Below, one piece after another: positions 43,629 through 55,345 of a DNA stretch of 64,000 bases. A program made the translations under genes and the position numbers. Under the pieces are notes generated by a model, which saw nothing but the letters and a program-made list of their open reading frames with translations, had not been told where the DNA came from and ran no database searches. Source of the DNA: Cafeteria roenbergensis (Eukaryota; Sar; Bigyra; Bicosoecida; Cafeteriaceae); assembly GCA_008330645.1 (NCBI GenBank), contig VLTN01000013.1, positions 62,001 to 126,000 of the forward strand, read 5' to 3'. How positions within the stretch are numbered: position 1 is the first letter of the stretch; the number at the start of each line of letters is the position of its first letter.

Positions 43629-45577
43629 TCAAAGGCTTGAATGCCCGAGGAACACGCGCGTCCACGCCACGCCGAAAAGCAGCACAACCCCGCACACGAC
43701 CAGCACCGCCGTCAGACCGTCGGGCGATCCGGGCGCGAATGCTGCAAGCAGTGCGGGCACAAGGGCGGAGCCTGCCGCGGCACCGGCCTTGCCCGTGGCG
43801 GCCGACAGCCCGTGGCACGTCGCCCGCGCCTCAGTCGGGAAGATCAGCGACGGCGCCACGAACGTCGTCGTGTTGGGGCCCGCGTTCATCAGCAGCGTGG
43901 CCAACGTCATGACGGCGAGGAAGAGCATCGGCACCGACGTTCCGAGGCCGGCCCAGAGCCCCGCCAAGATGAAAAAGACCGCGCCCGACGTCAGGAAGCC
44001 CCATGCCTGCAGGCGAATCACCCCGACACGGTCAATGACCCGAATCGCCAGCAGGTACCCCAGCGCGCCGATTGCGCTGAGCAGTGCCTGCCTCCCGGCC
44101 ACGTCGGCGAGGGCGGTGCTGCCCCCGCTTGCCTCCAGAATCCGACCGCCAAACAGCCCCACGCCATAGAATGCCACGTCCAGGAGGAACCACGCACCCG
44201 CGGTGCCGGCAAGCACGCCCCGGTGGTCCCACGCCGCCTTGGCGGTCCGTCGCAAGCCGGCGCACCTCGACTGCCGAAGCTCGGGCTCCACAAAGCGCTT
44301 GCTGTCTGCGCGGGCGTCCCCGTCTGCGTGGTGGGGCGCCGCGTCGGAGCCATCGAGGTGGTGGACTTGGACATCGTCGTGGCCGTGCCCGTGGTCGGAG
44401 CCAGGCGGCGTGCCCGGCCCGCCCTCCTCGCCTTCCTCGCCCTCCGCCCGCGCAGCCGGGTGGCCTGCCGCCTCGGCCAGCGCCAGCACCTCCGGCCCGT
44501 GCCCCGTGTTCAGACCTGCCCCGTCGCTGTGAGCCCGCGGGCGGCCGTCGTGGGAGACGCCTCCGGCCAGCTCGATCATAGTCGAGATGGCTTGTTTGCC
44601 ATCCCCAGGCCCGCTGCCACCCGCCTTGCCGCTCCGCCGGGGCCCCAGGGCGCCACCCGGCGCGGCCTGGGCTGCGGCCGCGGCGGAGGCAGAGGCCGTC
44701 GCCGCAGAGGGCGGCTTGCCATGGGAGGAACTCTCGACAATGTCGGCAGCCTGTTCAGACTGAGGAACACTCTGGTGGTGGTGGTGGTGGTGGTGGCCGC
44801 GAGATATGGCGCGAAACGCCTCCGACTCGTGCATGCACCAGCGCCACGGCAACGTCAGCAACCCGGGCACGCCGCCCAGCGCAAGCAGCAGCCGCCACGC
44901 CGTCGAGTGGTCCACGCCCGCAATCAGCACGATCCACGTCAGCAGGCCTGCCATCACGCTGCCCACGCCCTGCATGGCGAACACCGTCGCAACGGAGCTC
45001 GACTGCTTGGCGCTTGCCTCGCTCGACTCGGCGGCCACGGTGGCGCTGAGCGGGTACTCGCCGCCGATGCCCAGCCCGAGCAGCAGCCGGCACAGCGTCA
45101 GCTGCTGGAACACGTCCATGCCGAGCACGGGGTCGGCGGAAACCGCGGCGCTCAGGAAGCTCCCGGCGGTCACACAGGCCAGCGTCGCGACGAAGACGAA
45201 CCGCCTGCCGAGCTGGTCCGCGAGGGCGCCGAACACGAGCTGGCCCGCGATGGCCCCCAGCAGCGCTGCGCTGGCAAGGGACGCCTCCCGGCCGCTGGTA
45301 ATGGCCTCCCTCTCCTCGGCAGTGCTGCCCACGGGCGGGAACTCGTCGATGATGAGCTCTTTGGCTGCGGGAGCAATCGCGTCGCAGGCTTGGCAGACGC
45401 CCGTTCGAGCACGGCAGGATTGCGCGCGCGCCCTCGCACTGCTCCGCGGGACCGCGTAGCTATGCGGCATTCTCGAGGGCGCGACTCACCGATGTTCAGA
45501 ATGAACAGGTCGTACGCATCGCTGAGGAAACCCACAGCAGTGACGATGGCTCGCGTGCGCGGCGAAAGCTCGGGCAT
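43629..45577 (-). CDS. MFS transporter, phosphate:H+ symporter-like (copy 2)
   Basis: Two exons on the minus strand, 45577-45490 and 45364-43629, give 607 residues with the intron at the same codon as in copy 1 (FILNI|AKELIIDE). The start MPELSPRTRAIVTAVGFLSD parallels copy 1 (MVQLSARTRSIVTAIGFLTG). Motif A and GLGIGGEYPLSATV are conserved. The central loop is much longer than in copy 1 (about 190 residues). It contains a seven-His run at about 44777-44800 and further His/Asp/Gly-rich stretches (DHGHGHDDVQVHH), which could bind metal or sense pH. Outside the loop both halves are nearly identical to copy 1. It is presumably a phosphate or related-anion symporter. Confidence 0.88.
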
Positions 45578-45971
45578 TTCCGAGCCAGGGTCGAGCCGGG
45601 CCGGCCCCTGCAAGACACAAGACTGGCCGGCACGGAGGCCCGCGGGTCAAACACTTGCTTCCTGTGCCTCCTCAGCGCGGGCTGAGACCGTGCGGGTCAA
45701 CTCGCTTGGCGGCTGCAGAGCTGCGCAACGCTTTGGCGACAGCAGGTCCGCATCAGACGCACAGTCGGGGTCGCGTTGGCGGGCGGCAACAAACGCAACG
45801 TACCGCACCCCGGCAACAACGCGAGCACTCACGCAACACAAAGGCCAAGGCCGCGGCCCCACCCTCACAGCGCGCTCTGGGGCCCGCAGCCGGGGGGGGG
45901 GGGGCCTGGCCACAAGACGTTTGGGGGGGAACAGGGGCCCATCGCTTGGCGCGCTGGCCAGCGGCTGCTGC
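45578..45971. other. Intergenic region with a 13-base G run
   Basis: A 394-bp gap between the transporter copy 2 start and the stop of the next minus-strand gene. It contains an uninterrupted run of 13 G at 45892-45904, prone to quadruplex formation and to length errors in sequencing. It presumably holds the transporter promoter. No gene recognised. Confidence 0.6.
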
Positions 45972-46959
45972 TCAGCCGCGGGCTGGGTCTGCGTGCGGGC
46001 GAAACTCGAACCGCAGGAACGCGTCCAGTTCCCCCTTGCTAGCCGCCTCCTGGCAGCCGGCGAAAAACGCCTTGGCCCACGCCGCCACGTCCTCCGGCTC
46101 CTCAGCTGCGCACTTGACCAGGAAAGCCTCCACCAGCCGCGGCATCAGCTCGCCCATACCCCGGCCCGTCACGCCCTCGTCCACGCCCGGCATTCCCGAC
46201 GCGAGGGCTGCGCACAGGCCCCCCGCGCCCGCCGCGTCGCCCTCTGCCGCGGCCTCTGCGGCGTCCTCCGTGCCGTCTTCGGCGTCAGTCTCCCCCGCGA
46301 AGTCCGAGTCCCTCAGCGGCTCCCCGCAGCGCGAGTGCAGCAAGCGCAGCAGAGCGTCATCGTCGAGCACGCCCGCCTCCGAGCGGCAGCCGTGGGCCAC
46401 CACGAGCTGCACAAGCGACTCCAGCATCGGCGACACGTTCTGGGCCACGAAGCTGCGAGAGCGCCGGGAGGGGAGCGGGTGCGAGCGGACGCGCATCGCG
46501 ACTGCGGCTGGCCGGCGACCGGCGCGGCAGTGCGGCGCGCGTGGCCGCGCCCAAGCAAGCCGACCGGCGCATCCTTGCTCATTCCGACACCCCCGCCCGC
46601 CCCAAGCAAAATCGGGGCAGCGGGAGGGCGCCGGCCCACGGGCCTGAGTGACGAGCAATTGCAGCAACGCATAGCTCGGCTTGCGCGGCCGCCCCTCGCG
46701 ACGCCCCGCTGCCCCCACACGCCAGGCATGGGGCAGGCGCGGGGCGGTTGCAGGCCCAGGCCCTCCCCCGGCGCGGGCCGTGGCGAGCGGGGCGTCGCCC
46801 CAGGGCAACGACGCGGCCGGCTCACTTGGCTTTGCGCGCGAGCGTCTCCCTGACCGAGTCCGACGGCGCCAGCATCTCGCCGTTGGACGAAATGAGCTCG
46901 TTCGTGGACCGCCACGTATCAGAGCATGGCGCGCTGCCCCCGACAGTTGTCGCTGCCAT
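45972..46959 (-). CDS. Small protein with a possible DPY-30-like helix
   Basis: Two exons on the minus strand, 46959-46826 and 46452-45972, give 204 residues. The split codon makes KAN|FVAQNV, with GTGAGC donor and GCAG acceptor. The segment RKANFVAQNVSPMLESLVQL has the amphipathic pattern of DPY-30/RIIa-type dimerisation helices (V.P.L...L..L). Such helices often dock proteins in flagellar radial spokes or chromatin complexes, but the match is weak. An acidic middle (ETDAEDGTEDAAEAAAEGD) is followed by a helical C-terminal region with PRLVEAFLVKCAAEEPEDV. I do not recognise the protein. It diverges from the GTPase-like gene over 169 bp. Confidence 0.6.
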
Positions 46960-47128
46960 TCGCCACAGTCTCGGCCTGTGCTGGCACGCCCCGGAAAAGG
47001 CCGCGGCTGCCGACGCCACCATTCGCCGGCAGAGCAGGCGGCGGCGGACAGACAGGAACAGCCTGCGGTGCACGGCAGCTGCGCCCGCCCCCTGCAGGGC
47101 CAAGCTGCGCTGAAGAGGCTCGCGGGGC
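46960..47128. promoter_or_regulatory. Compact divergent promoter region
   Basis: Only 169 bp separate the divergent start codons of the small DPY-30-like protein and the GTPase-like protein, so they must share or overlap promoters. No motif recognised. Confidence 0.45.
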
Positions 47129-50100
47129 ATGGCCGAGAGCGTTGGCTCGCCGCACCTCATGGCGTCCGCGCGGCGCGTCATCGCGGTGCTGGGCGCGACA
47201 GGCTCAGGTGAGCACGGGAAATGGCGCCGAAAATGGGCAGCGCACCCTGCCCCCGGCGCTACGGGCGGGCCAGCCCGCCGCGTCAGGGTGCTCGTGGTGT
47301 GTGACTGCGTGCGCCGCGCGCCCGCGGCGCTGGTGGCCGCTGAGTGCGGCTCCAGCGCCGACACGGGCCGGCCGGTGCGTCCCGTGCAAGGGTGAGCATC
47401 GCGCGGCATTTTTGTTGTTGTCCCTCGCCCTGCACCCGCTACCCGCCGGCTGCCCCCGCCGCCCCTATCGCGCTCTGGCCATGGCGTTCGCAGGCAAGTC
47501 GTCTCTGTGCCGCCGCGTGGCTCACGGCACCTTTGACGAGCTGTACACTCCCTCGCGCCTCTCGACGGAGCTGTCCTGCGTCCTGTCGCTCGGCGGAGAG
47601 CCAGTGATGATCGAGCTTCGCGACGCTGGCCGCGCCTCCGCCAGCTCCGGGGACGGCCGGCTGGGGCTCTCGCGCCTCGACATCGCGCACGCTCACGCCA
47701 TCCTGCTCGTCTACCGCGTCGACCAGCCGTCCACGCTGGAAGCGCTTCACGGCACCGTGCGCCTGCTGGGCGCGGAGCTGATGGGGGCGCGGCCCCCTCC
47801 CCTCGGCCTCGTCGGCACGCACATCGACTGCGTGTCGCATGACGGCACCGTCATTCACTCCGCCGTCTTCACCGCAGCCTCCCCCACCAGCAGCTCCGGA
47901 CCCAAGGCCGCCACTTTCGGCTCTGCCGGCAGAGCCGCAGACCTGAGGCGGCCGGGGCGCGTTGCCAACCTCGCAGAGGATGCCGACAGCGACGGGGAGG
48001 AGGTCCCTGCCTCGCTCCCCGGCAGCGGCAGCATGGGCGGGGGTTTCGGCGGCGGTTTCGGCGGGGGGCGCCTTAGAGTCGCCGCATCCGGGCCCCCCGC
48101 TGCCGGAGGCGGGTTCCCGGGGGGCAGGCAGCGCGCGGTGACGGCGCGCGAGGCCGCGGCGGTGGGCAGGGCGCTTGGTTGCGCATTCTCCGCGCAGGTG
48201 TCTTGCCTGACGGGGCTGGGGGTGGCGGCGGCGGTGCTGGACTGCGCGCGGCTGGCAGCGCAGGAGGGGCTGTTGGGCGTCAGGGTCCGGCTGCAGGCGC
48301 CGCCCGCTGACGCCATAGCGGAGGCACGCCGGCTTGACCGGTTGGACGCGGCTGGCAGCGTGGGGAGCGGCCTCTCCGGGTCGGTGGGTGGCAGCAGCAC
48401 TGGGGGAGGCGGGGGTGGCGGCTGGCTCACGCTGCTGTCGACAGACCTCCGCGGTAGCTGGGGCGCGGGACCCATAGCCGCTGTGGTCGGCGCCGGCGGC
48501 GTTGGCAGTGGCATCGGCGGCGGAGGCGGCGGCGGCAGGGGCGGCGGCGTCGGCGGGGCAGGTGGGGCCGGCTTAGCGGGCATTGGGGGTCACGGCAGCG
48601 AGCACGACGTCACCGACACGCACGCCGGCTCGGGCGGCGGCGGCGGCGGCGGCGGCGGGGGGGGGGTCGGCGCGACCTCAAACCGGTCACCGGACGGCCT
48701 GGTTCGGCTGTTGCACGCCGACCACGACTCAGGCGCCGCGGCTGCCGTGGCGCGGCGGGGGGCGGGGCGGGCGCAGCTCGGCGCGGGGCGTTCCGGCAGA
48801 GCTGGCGGCAGCCCGTGCTGCGGCTGCTGCTGCAGCGGCGGAGGCGGCGGCGGCGGGTCCGGGCGCCGCCACCGCCGCACCCGGTGCTGCGGACTCGTCG
48901 CCTCGCAAACGGGCCCGCACGAGGGTCACCACCGGTATAGCGGGCGGCCGGGCGCAGTGCCGCGCCGCAGCTGCGGCCTCTGCTGCGGCTTGTGCGACCG
49001 CGGTCACGGTCGATCGCCGCGAATCCCCACCATCCCGGCGCTGGCGGCGGTGGCGGCCACGGTGGAGGCCGACACGGACCCCCGCCTGCGGCACCCCACT
49101 CTGCGCATCGCGGGGCTGTCCCGCCCGAGGGGGTGCTGGCTTCTGGGAAATGCGGCTCTGCCCTGCTGCCTGGCCACTTCGTGGGTCTTTCACCACGGGT
49201 GCGGGGGCGGCTGCCGCCGCGTGAGTGCGGTGGACGAGCTGGTGTTGCTGGCGCGGGAGCACGATGCCCCGTCGCAGCGGTGGGGGCCGTCCCTCTGCTG
49301 TATGACCAGCTGCTGTCGCCGGGCCGCGCCCTTGGGGCCTCGTGGCAGCGGGCGCGGGGCTCGGGTTGGCGGCGGCTTCGACGGCTCTGCTCGAGTGGGC
49401 GGGGGGGGCGGCGGAAGCGGCGGCGGCAGGGCGGGGAGCGGAGGCGGAGGCGGAGGCGGAGGCGGAGGCTGTCTCTCCGCTCACCCCAGCCCCAGCGAGG
49501 AGGAGGTGGCGAGACGAGAGGCCTCAGCGCTGGTGCTGGCGGTGGCTGCGGACGCGGCGGGACTGTCCGCGCCCGGCGGGTTCGCGAGCAAGCCTCCTCT
49601 AATGGGCGGAAGCCTGACGGGGGGCTACGGTGGCGGCGGGCACGGCGCTGCCTACGGCGGCGGGTTCGGAGGCGGGTCGCTGCTGTCGCCGCTGCTGGCC
49701 CTGGCCGGCACTTCCGCCGCGAACGACCGCGACCACGCGGGAGTGTCGCTCCCAGACCTCGCCGGGGCTGGCGGGGGAGGAGGGCTGTGGGGGTCGGGGA
49801 GCGACTCTGGGTCTGACGCAGCGGTGGGCGAGCTGCTGGGGGTGGACAGCGGCCGCTGGGACGACGGGCGCGTCCCGCCCGCCGCCGCCGCTGGCCGGGA
49901 CTGGGGCTATGGCGGAGGCGACGACGTGTACGGCCTGGGCCACGGGGCCGGCGCCGGGCCCCTCGGCGCCGAGAGCCTGCTCGGACTGCCGCCCCACGCA
50001 GCGGCGCGGGGGCGAGGCGGCGCGGCCGTCGGCCGCTCCGCCCTTCCCGCCTCGGCCGCGGCGCCGGGCGCCTGGGGCATGGCGGGGGCGATCCGGGCTG

Positions 50101-51008
50101 ACGAGGCGGACGACCTCGACGCCAGGCGAAGCTTCGAGTTCGCCCACAGCGCCGACGCGGACGGGGCGCGTGCCCCCGTCACGCCGGGGGCACTCAGCCC
50201 CGCAGGCCGCAGCTGGGTCGGCGGCGCGGTCGCCTCCAGTCAGCTGGCGCTCTCTGCGAGCGCCCTGGCCGCAGCGCGCGACCGCACTGGATCGCGCTCA
50301 CGCGCTCTCGACCGCAAGCGGCTCGCGCTGGCAGCGGCCATGACGGGACGAGGCGGCGCGGCCGAGGCGGCCCTGCTGGGCGGCGGCTCCGGCTGCGCGC
50401 GGCTCTTCGCCTGCTCGTCGCGCTCCGGCCTGGTGCTGCTGGCGCTGGCCGTGCTGCTGGCAGCGGGGCTGGCCGCTGCCGGAATGGCCCTCATCGCCGT
50501 GTACCGCCCCTGCGACCTCCCCGCCGACCCGCTCCCCGTCGAGCTGGGGCTGCTAGCCGCATACGGCGCCCTGGCTCTGCCGGTTCCGCTCCTCCTCGTG
50601 CTGTCCGCGGCGCTGGGCTCGCTGCGGTGCCTCTCCGGCGCGCGGTCCGCGGCCTTTTGGCTGGTGCTTCTGGCGCTGGCGGCCACCGTCGCCGGGCTGG
50701 GGTTCGACCCGAGCCTCGCCCACGGCCGGGCGGGCGCTGGCCGGTGCCACCCGGGCGGCGGGGGCGGCGTGATGGATGACGACGACGCTGCGGCCGCGTG
50801 GGGCAACGCGGACGCCGTCACACGGGGCCTCCACGCGCTGGGCATCGGAGTGCGGGATGCCATCGTCTGCACGTGCGTGCTTCACAGCGTGGCGGGGCTC
50901 GCCGTGGTCCTGGCAACGCTTCTCAACCCGCCCTCGCGCCTTGAGGCGGCCGTGCTTGCCCGCGCATGGGTCACGATTGCCTCGGGGTCGGCGCCAGGGT
51001 ATTCCTGA
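47129..51008 (+). CDS. Atypical Ras-like GTPase domain fused to a Gly-rich region and C-terminal membrane helices
   Basis: Two exons, 47129-47207 and 47494-51008, give 1197 residues. The intron splits the P-loop exactly (GATGS|GKSSL), so the N-terminal exon is firmly supported. The P-loop GATGSGKSS is followed by a Ras-like order: RDAG in place of DTAG, a strand ILLVYRVDQPSTLEAL, and GTHID in place of NKxD. Guanine specificity is therefore doubtful. A long Gly/Ala-rich, low-complexity middle follows. Four hydrophobic helices close the protein (GLVLLALAVLLAAGLAAAG, LLAAYGALALPVPLLLVLS, FWLVLLALAATVAGL, VAGLAVVLATLL). Ras-like domains fused to a multi-pass membrane tail are unusual. Between 48750 and 49500 other frames look at least as protein-like, so this part may contain errors or unrecognised introns. 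Confidence 0.7.
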
Positions 51009-51410
<402 letters not shown>

Positions 51411-53252
51411 TCAGAGGATGCTCTTTGGGGCGTAAACGCACGTGAAGCCCGTGCCGTACGCGGCGCGGCACGACCGCGCCGCGGCAAGTGCCGCAGCGTC
51501 GTCGGCGAAGAGCAGCACGACACTGGCCGGGCTGTCCCGGCTCTCAAGCACCGGGCCACCGTCGGCCGCGGCGCCGCCGGCTGCGCGCACGAGGGCCGAC
51601 GTGTCCACGCCTCCGTCGGGGAGGCCGCCCTTGGGCACCATGAGGCCGTGCGACGGCGCGTTGCTCGGGGACCAGGCGACCGCGTCGGCTGCTCGCGAGC
51701 CTGAACTGCCGGCAGCTGCCTCGCTGCCCGCCCGCGGCGTCCGCCCTGACGGCGGGGCAGGACGGTCACCCCCGCCGCCGCCCTCCACAAACCCAGCCGG
51801 GTCGTTCAGGTCCTCGTCCTCGTCCTCGTCCACCTCCTGCTCCTGCTCCTCCTCTCCCCCCTCCTCCTCTTCCTCCTCCTCCCCCGCCTCGTCCTCCGCG
51901 CCGCGCTCGTCACCGGCAGCGACCGCGTCCTCTGGCCCCGCCCCGCCGTGAACCCCATCCCCGCGCCCGTCGTCAGCGCGCGCTCCGCGCCTGGCCACAG
52001 CCCCCGCCTGGCCCGCCCCAGCGCCCGCCCCCGCAGCCACCGACAGCGTCTGGATCGCCGCCCGCACCTGCCCCTGCAGCTTCCTGACGTCGCCCACCAA
52101 CCCCTCGGACCGCTGGAGCAGCGCGCGTCTCTCGCCGGGGCCTGGTCCGCCCACCTCCCCTCCCAGAGCGGCTCGGACTGAGGCCAGGTTTCCCCGCAGC
52201 TCAGTCATGGCCGCGCTGAGCGACGCGCTGAGCGACGCATACTTGTCCGCCAGCCGGCGCTGGGAGGCCAGCTTCGGGTCCCGCAGCGCGTGGGCCCTTG
52301 CAGCAGCGGCGGCAGCAGCGGCTTTGTTGTCGGTGTCGTGCGACGCCCCGGGAGGGGCCCAGCCCCCGCTGCCGCTGCTGCCACCGCCACCGTAGTCCTC
52401 CCGCCCCCTGGCAGCGGCTGCCGCCGTGCCGAACGCCGCCAGCGCCCCGCCCGCGGGCATCGTGCCGGACGAGGCAGCACCGGTAGCGACCTCGGCGGGA
52501 TCGTCCCAGCCGGTGCCAGCGCCGTCGTCCTCAATTGTCGCAGCAGCCGCAGGCGCCGCAGGGGCGCTCACAGTCGCTGCGGCAGCCGGGGCGGCGGAGG
52601 AGGCGGCGGCCGGCGCGGGCGCGGATGCTGCGGGCGCTGGCGCGACTGCCGACGGTGCCACTCCGGCTGCAGGGGCTGCTGCCGACGCAGCGCCTGGCTG
52701 GGGCTGCCCCAGTCCCATGGACATGCCCATGCCTCCCATCATCATCATCATCTGCTGCTGCTGCTGCCGCAGCTGCAGCTGCTGCTGCTGCAGCAACAGC
52801 CGCTGATGCGCCAGCGCCTGTGCCGCCGCCTGCTGCTGCTGCTGATGCTGCATGGCCGCCTGCTGGGCGAGCCGCCTGTCGTCATCTCTGGCCATCTGCT
52901 GGCCGCTCCCAGGCTGACCGGGCATGGATCGGCCGTCCCACCCGCCCACCTGCCCTGCGCTCACGCTCCCGACGCCCCCGCTGCCACCGCCAACACCACC
53001 AGCCATGCCCGTCCCGTGGCCGCCGGCGCCTCGCCCGCCCCCTCCTCCCTCCCTGCCAGTGCCGCCTGAGCCGGCGAAACGGTCGGCACGCGGGCCTGCA
53101 GCGTAGTCGGCCGGACCGCCGCCGTACCCACCCGTGGGCCCCGCAGCGGCTCCGTAGGGGTTGCCGCCCGCCTGGGCAGGCGGGCCCCGCATCGCGGGCC
53201 GCGCCACTGCCTGCCGCTGACTCGCCCCGCGCTCGGATGGACCGCCTCCCCG

Positions 53253-53287
<35 letters not shown>

Positions 53288-53543
53288 TCCCGTCGGGGTC
53301 GTCGTTGTCCAGCATAGCCTCCGCAAACAGGGCGTCCTCCTCGCTATGGGCACCACCGCCCGTCATGCCCGCCGTCGCAGTTTTCACGGCCGTCGCAACG
53401 TGGTCGGCGACGCGCCCGCCGTTGTCCGAGCCGAGCTTGCTGACAAGCACGGAGCGGAGCGCCCCCACGCCCCCGCGGCGCAGCGCAGCCACCGCGGCCG
53501 ACCTAACAGCAGCCTCATCGTCCCCAGAGCAACTGCGACGCAT
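51411..53543 (-). CDS. Gln/Gly/Ala-rich protein with acidic and helical segments
   Basis: An intronless gene of 710 residues, started at the ATG at 53543 (MRRSCSGDDEAAVRSAAVAA). The N-terminal 70 residues are helical. They are followed by a poly-Gly stretch, a Met/Gln-rich prion-like region (QQQQQAAAQALAHQRLLLQQ, then MMMMMGGMGMSMG) and Ala-rich sequence. A likely coiled coil (LADKYASLSASLSAAMTELR onward) comes next, then an acidic Glu/Asp tract. The C-terminus, ASVVLLFADDAAALAAARSC to YAPKSIL, looks folded. Q-rich plus coiled-coil architecture is common in transcription or RNP co-factors, but I recognise no family. It diverges from lumazine synthase and converges on the GTPase-like gene. Confidence 0.65.
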
Positions 53544-53994
53544 GGCCAACCAGCAAGCGGGGCCGCAAGACGGAGCTGACAAGCAGTGCAAGCGCCGGGG
53601 CCGGGTCTTGCTCGGCCAAGCGGGCAGCCTGCCACCGAGCCTGTGCCCCGCACGCGGCGGCTTCGGCGGCGCTCTGACGGCGCCAAGCAGCGGGGACCAC
53701 GCCCTCGTTGGCACTGCTCGGCTCCCACGAGCCGCCATTACCGCTTCAGGGCGCGCTGGCTGCCGTGGCTCACAGCAGCACCAAGTTGTCGTCCAGGACC
53801 TCCGCGGCCGCCTTTTCAACGCTGCTGTCCATGGCTCCGCTGGTGCGCCCGGGACCAGGGTGGTACAGCTGCGGACTGCAGATGCTCAGCCCGCCGCGCC
53901 GGGACGAGAGCGAGACCGCAAGCTCTGCCTGCTCAATTGGAGCCAGCAGACGCCGAGCCCGCCTCACTCGGCAAGCCGGCCCCCAAGGAGAGAT
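53544..53994. promoter_or_regulatory. Divergent intergenic region: Gln/Gly-rich gene (-) / lumazine synthase (+)
   Basis: A 451-bp gap between divergent ATGs, presumably carrying both promoters. The minus-strand frame stays open upstream of its ATG for much of this gap, so a longer N-terminus is possible. No riboswitch-like structure is recognised near the riboflavin gene. Confidence 0.4.
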
Positions 53995-55090
53995 ATGGCA
54001 TCCCAAAGCACAAGCACCTCCTTTGAGGAGAAGATGGCGGTGCGTCGCGCGGCCCCGCCCGCTGGAGTCCCAGGGGAACGGCGCTTGCGCCGGTCCTTGC
54101 CCGCCACGCACGCGCGCCCCCACAGCGCCGCTTGCGCTCCGCTGTCCGACAGCAGCCGGCGCCTCTTCCGTTGTGTGTGACCGCCGTCGCAGGGCCTCAA
54201 GTCGATGGAGACACTGAACCTGTCGGGCTTCACCAAGCCGGTCGTCATCTTGTCCACGATGTGGAACCTTGACGTGGTCTCTGCGCTGGTCGACGGCTGC
54301 CGCACCGAGCTGCTGCGTCTGGGCATGCCCGAGCGCCTCATCGTGAACATTCAGGTGCGTCCATTGGCGCACCGCGCGCTTCTGTGTGTGCGTGTGTGCA
54401 CGTGTGTTCCGAGCAGCGGCTCTGGCCGCGCGGCGAGGGGGCTGCGCGATGCCAGTCGCATCCAGAGTCCCAGCTCCCTCGCCCCCTTCCCCCGTCGGCT
54501 GGAGGTCAGCCAACTGCTGCACTGTGCCACACGCGGGCTGCTGGGCGCCCCACTTTGCGCCGCCTTCTTTTTCCGGTCGCTGTCTCTCTGTGTGCTTGCA
54601 GGTTCCCGGCGCCTTTGAGCTCCCGTCGGCCGCCCTCGAGGCTGCCAAGGCGGGGCCCGATGCCGTGGCGGCGGTCATTTGCATTGGCGTGCTCATCAAG
54701 GGGTCCACTATGCACTTCGAGTACATCAGCGACGCGGTTTCGCACGGCATCATGCGCGTGGGCTTGGACACCGGGGTTCCCACCATTTTCGGGGTGCTCA
54801 CGTGTCTGACCGACGACCAGGCCAGGGAGCGCGCGGGCATTGCCATCGGCGAAGGTGAGTGCCCTCGCCGTCCTTGTGGCCTGGTGCTGTGGAGGGGCGG
54901 CCGGGCAAAGAGGTGCTGTCCGCTCGCTCCCAACCGCTTGTGCCAGCGCTGGATGCCAATGCTTGGCCGAAGAGTCGCAGGAGGCCCTGGCCACAACCAC
55001 GGGATCGACTGGGCGAGGACCGCGGGCCGCATGGCGCTGCTTCCCGAGGAGACTGCCAAGGCGCTGGGCGCAGCGACGGCTTCCGCCTAA
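53995..55090 (+). CDS. RIB4: 6,7-dimethyl-8-ribityllumazine synthase
   Basis: Four exons, 53995-54039, 54193-54354, 54602-54854 and 54981-55090, give 189 residues. Donors are GTGCGT, GTGCGT and GTGAGT; acceptors are GCAG. The enzyme condenses 5-amino-6-ribitylaminouracil with 3,4-dihydroxy-2-butanone 4-phosphate, the penultimate step of riboflavin synthesis. Visible family motifs in order are STMWN (substrate contact), [22 protein letters not shown] with the catalytic His, and [16 protein letters not shown]. The last exon supplies GHNHGIDWA. It is close to the usual length (about 150-190). There is no obvious targeting peptide, so a cytosolic location is likely. Riboflavin autotrophy excludes an animal host. 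Confidence 0.96.
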
Positions 55091-55139
55091 TGCGCTTGCC
55101 CGGCGCGCCCGAGCTCGCGCTTTTGTTTATGCGTGGGCT

Positions 55140-55182
55140 TGCGTATGGCTGTGCGTGCGCGCGTGCGTGCGTGCGTGGGGCG
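55140..55182 (+). repeat. GTGC-type simple repeat
   Basis: A short tract of imperfect GTGCGTGC units in the 255-bp gap between lumazine synthase and uL22m. It is low-complexity sequence with no function inferred. Confidence 0.7.
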
Positions 55183-55345
55183 GCCTCGCGAGGCTCCCGG
55201 CCCGCAACCGCCGGCCGCCGCAAACAAACCACGTGCAGGGCTGGCCGGCAGAGCCGCCGAGCAATGGCAGCGAGACCAGCGCCTGCAGCCGGGCCGCCCG
55301 CTCCCGTCGGACTGGAGGCGCGCGTTGGACCGCCGCACTCCCAGC

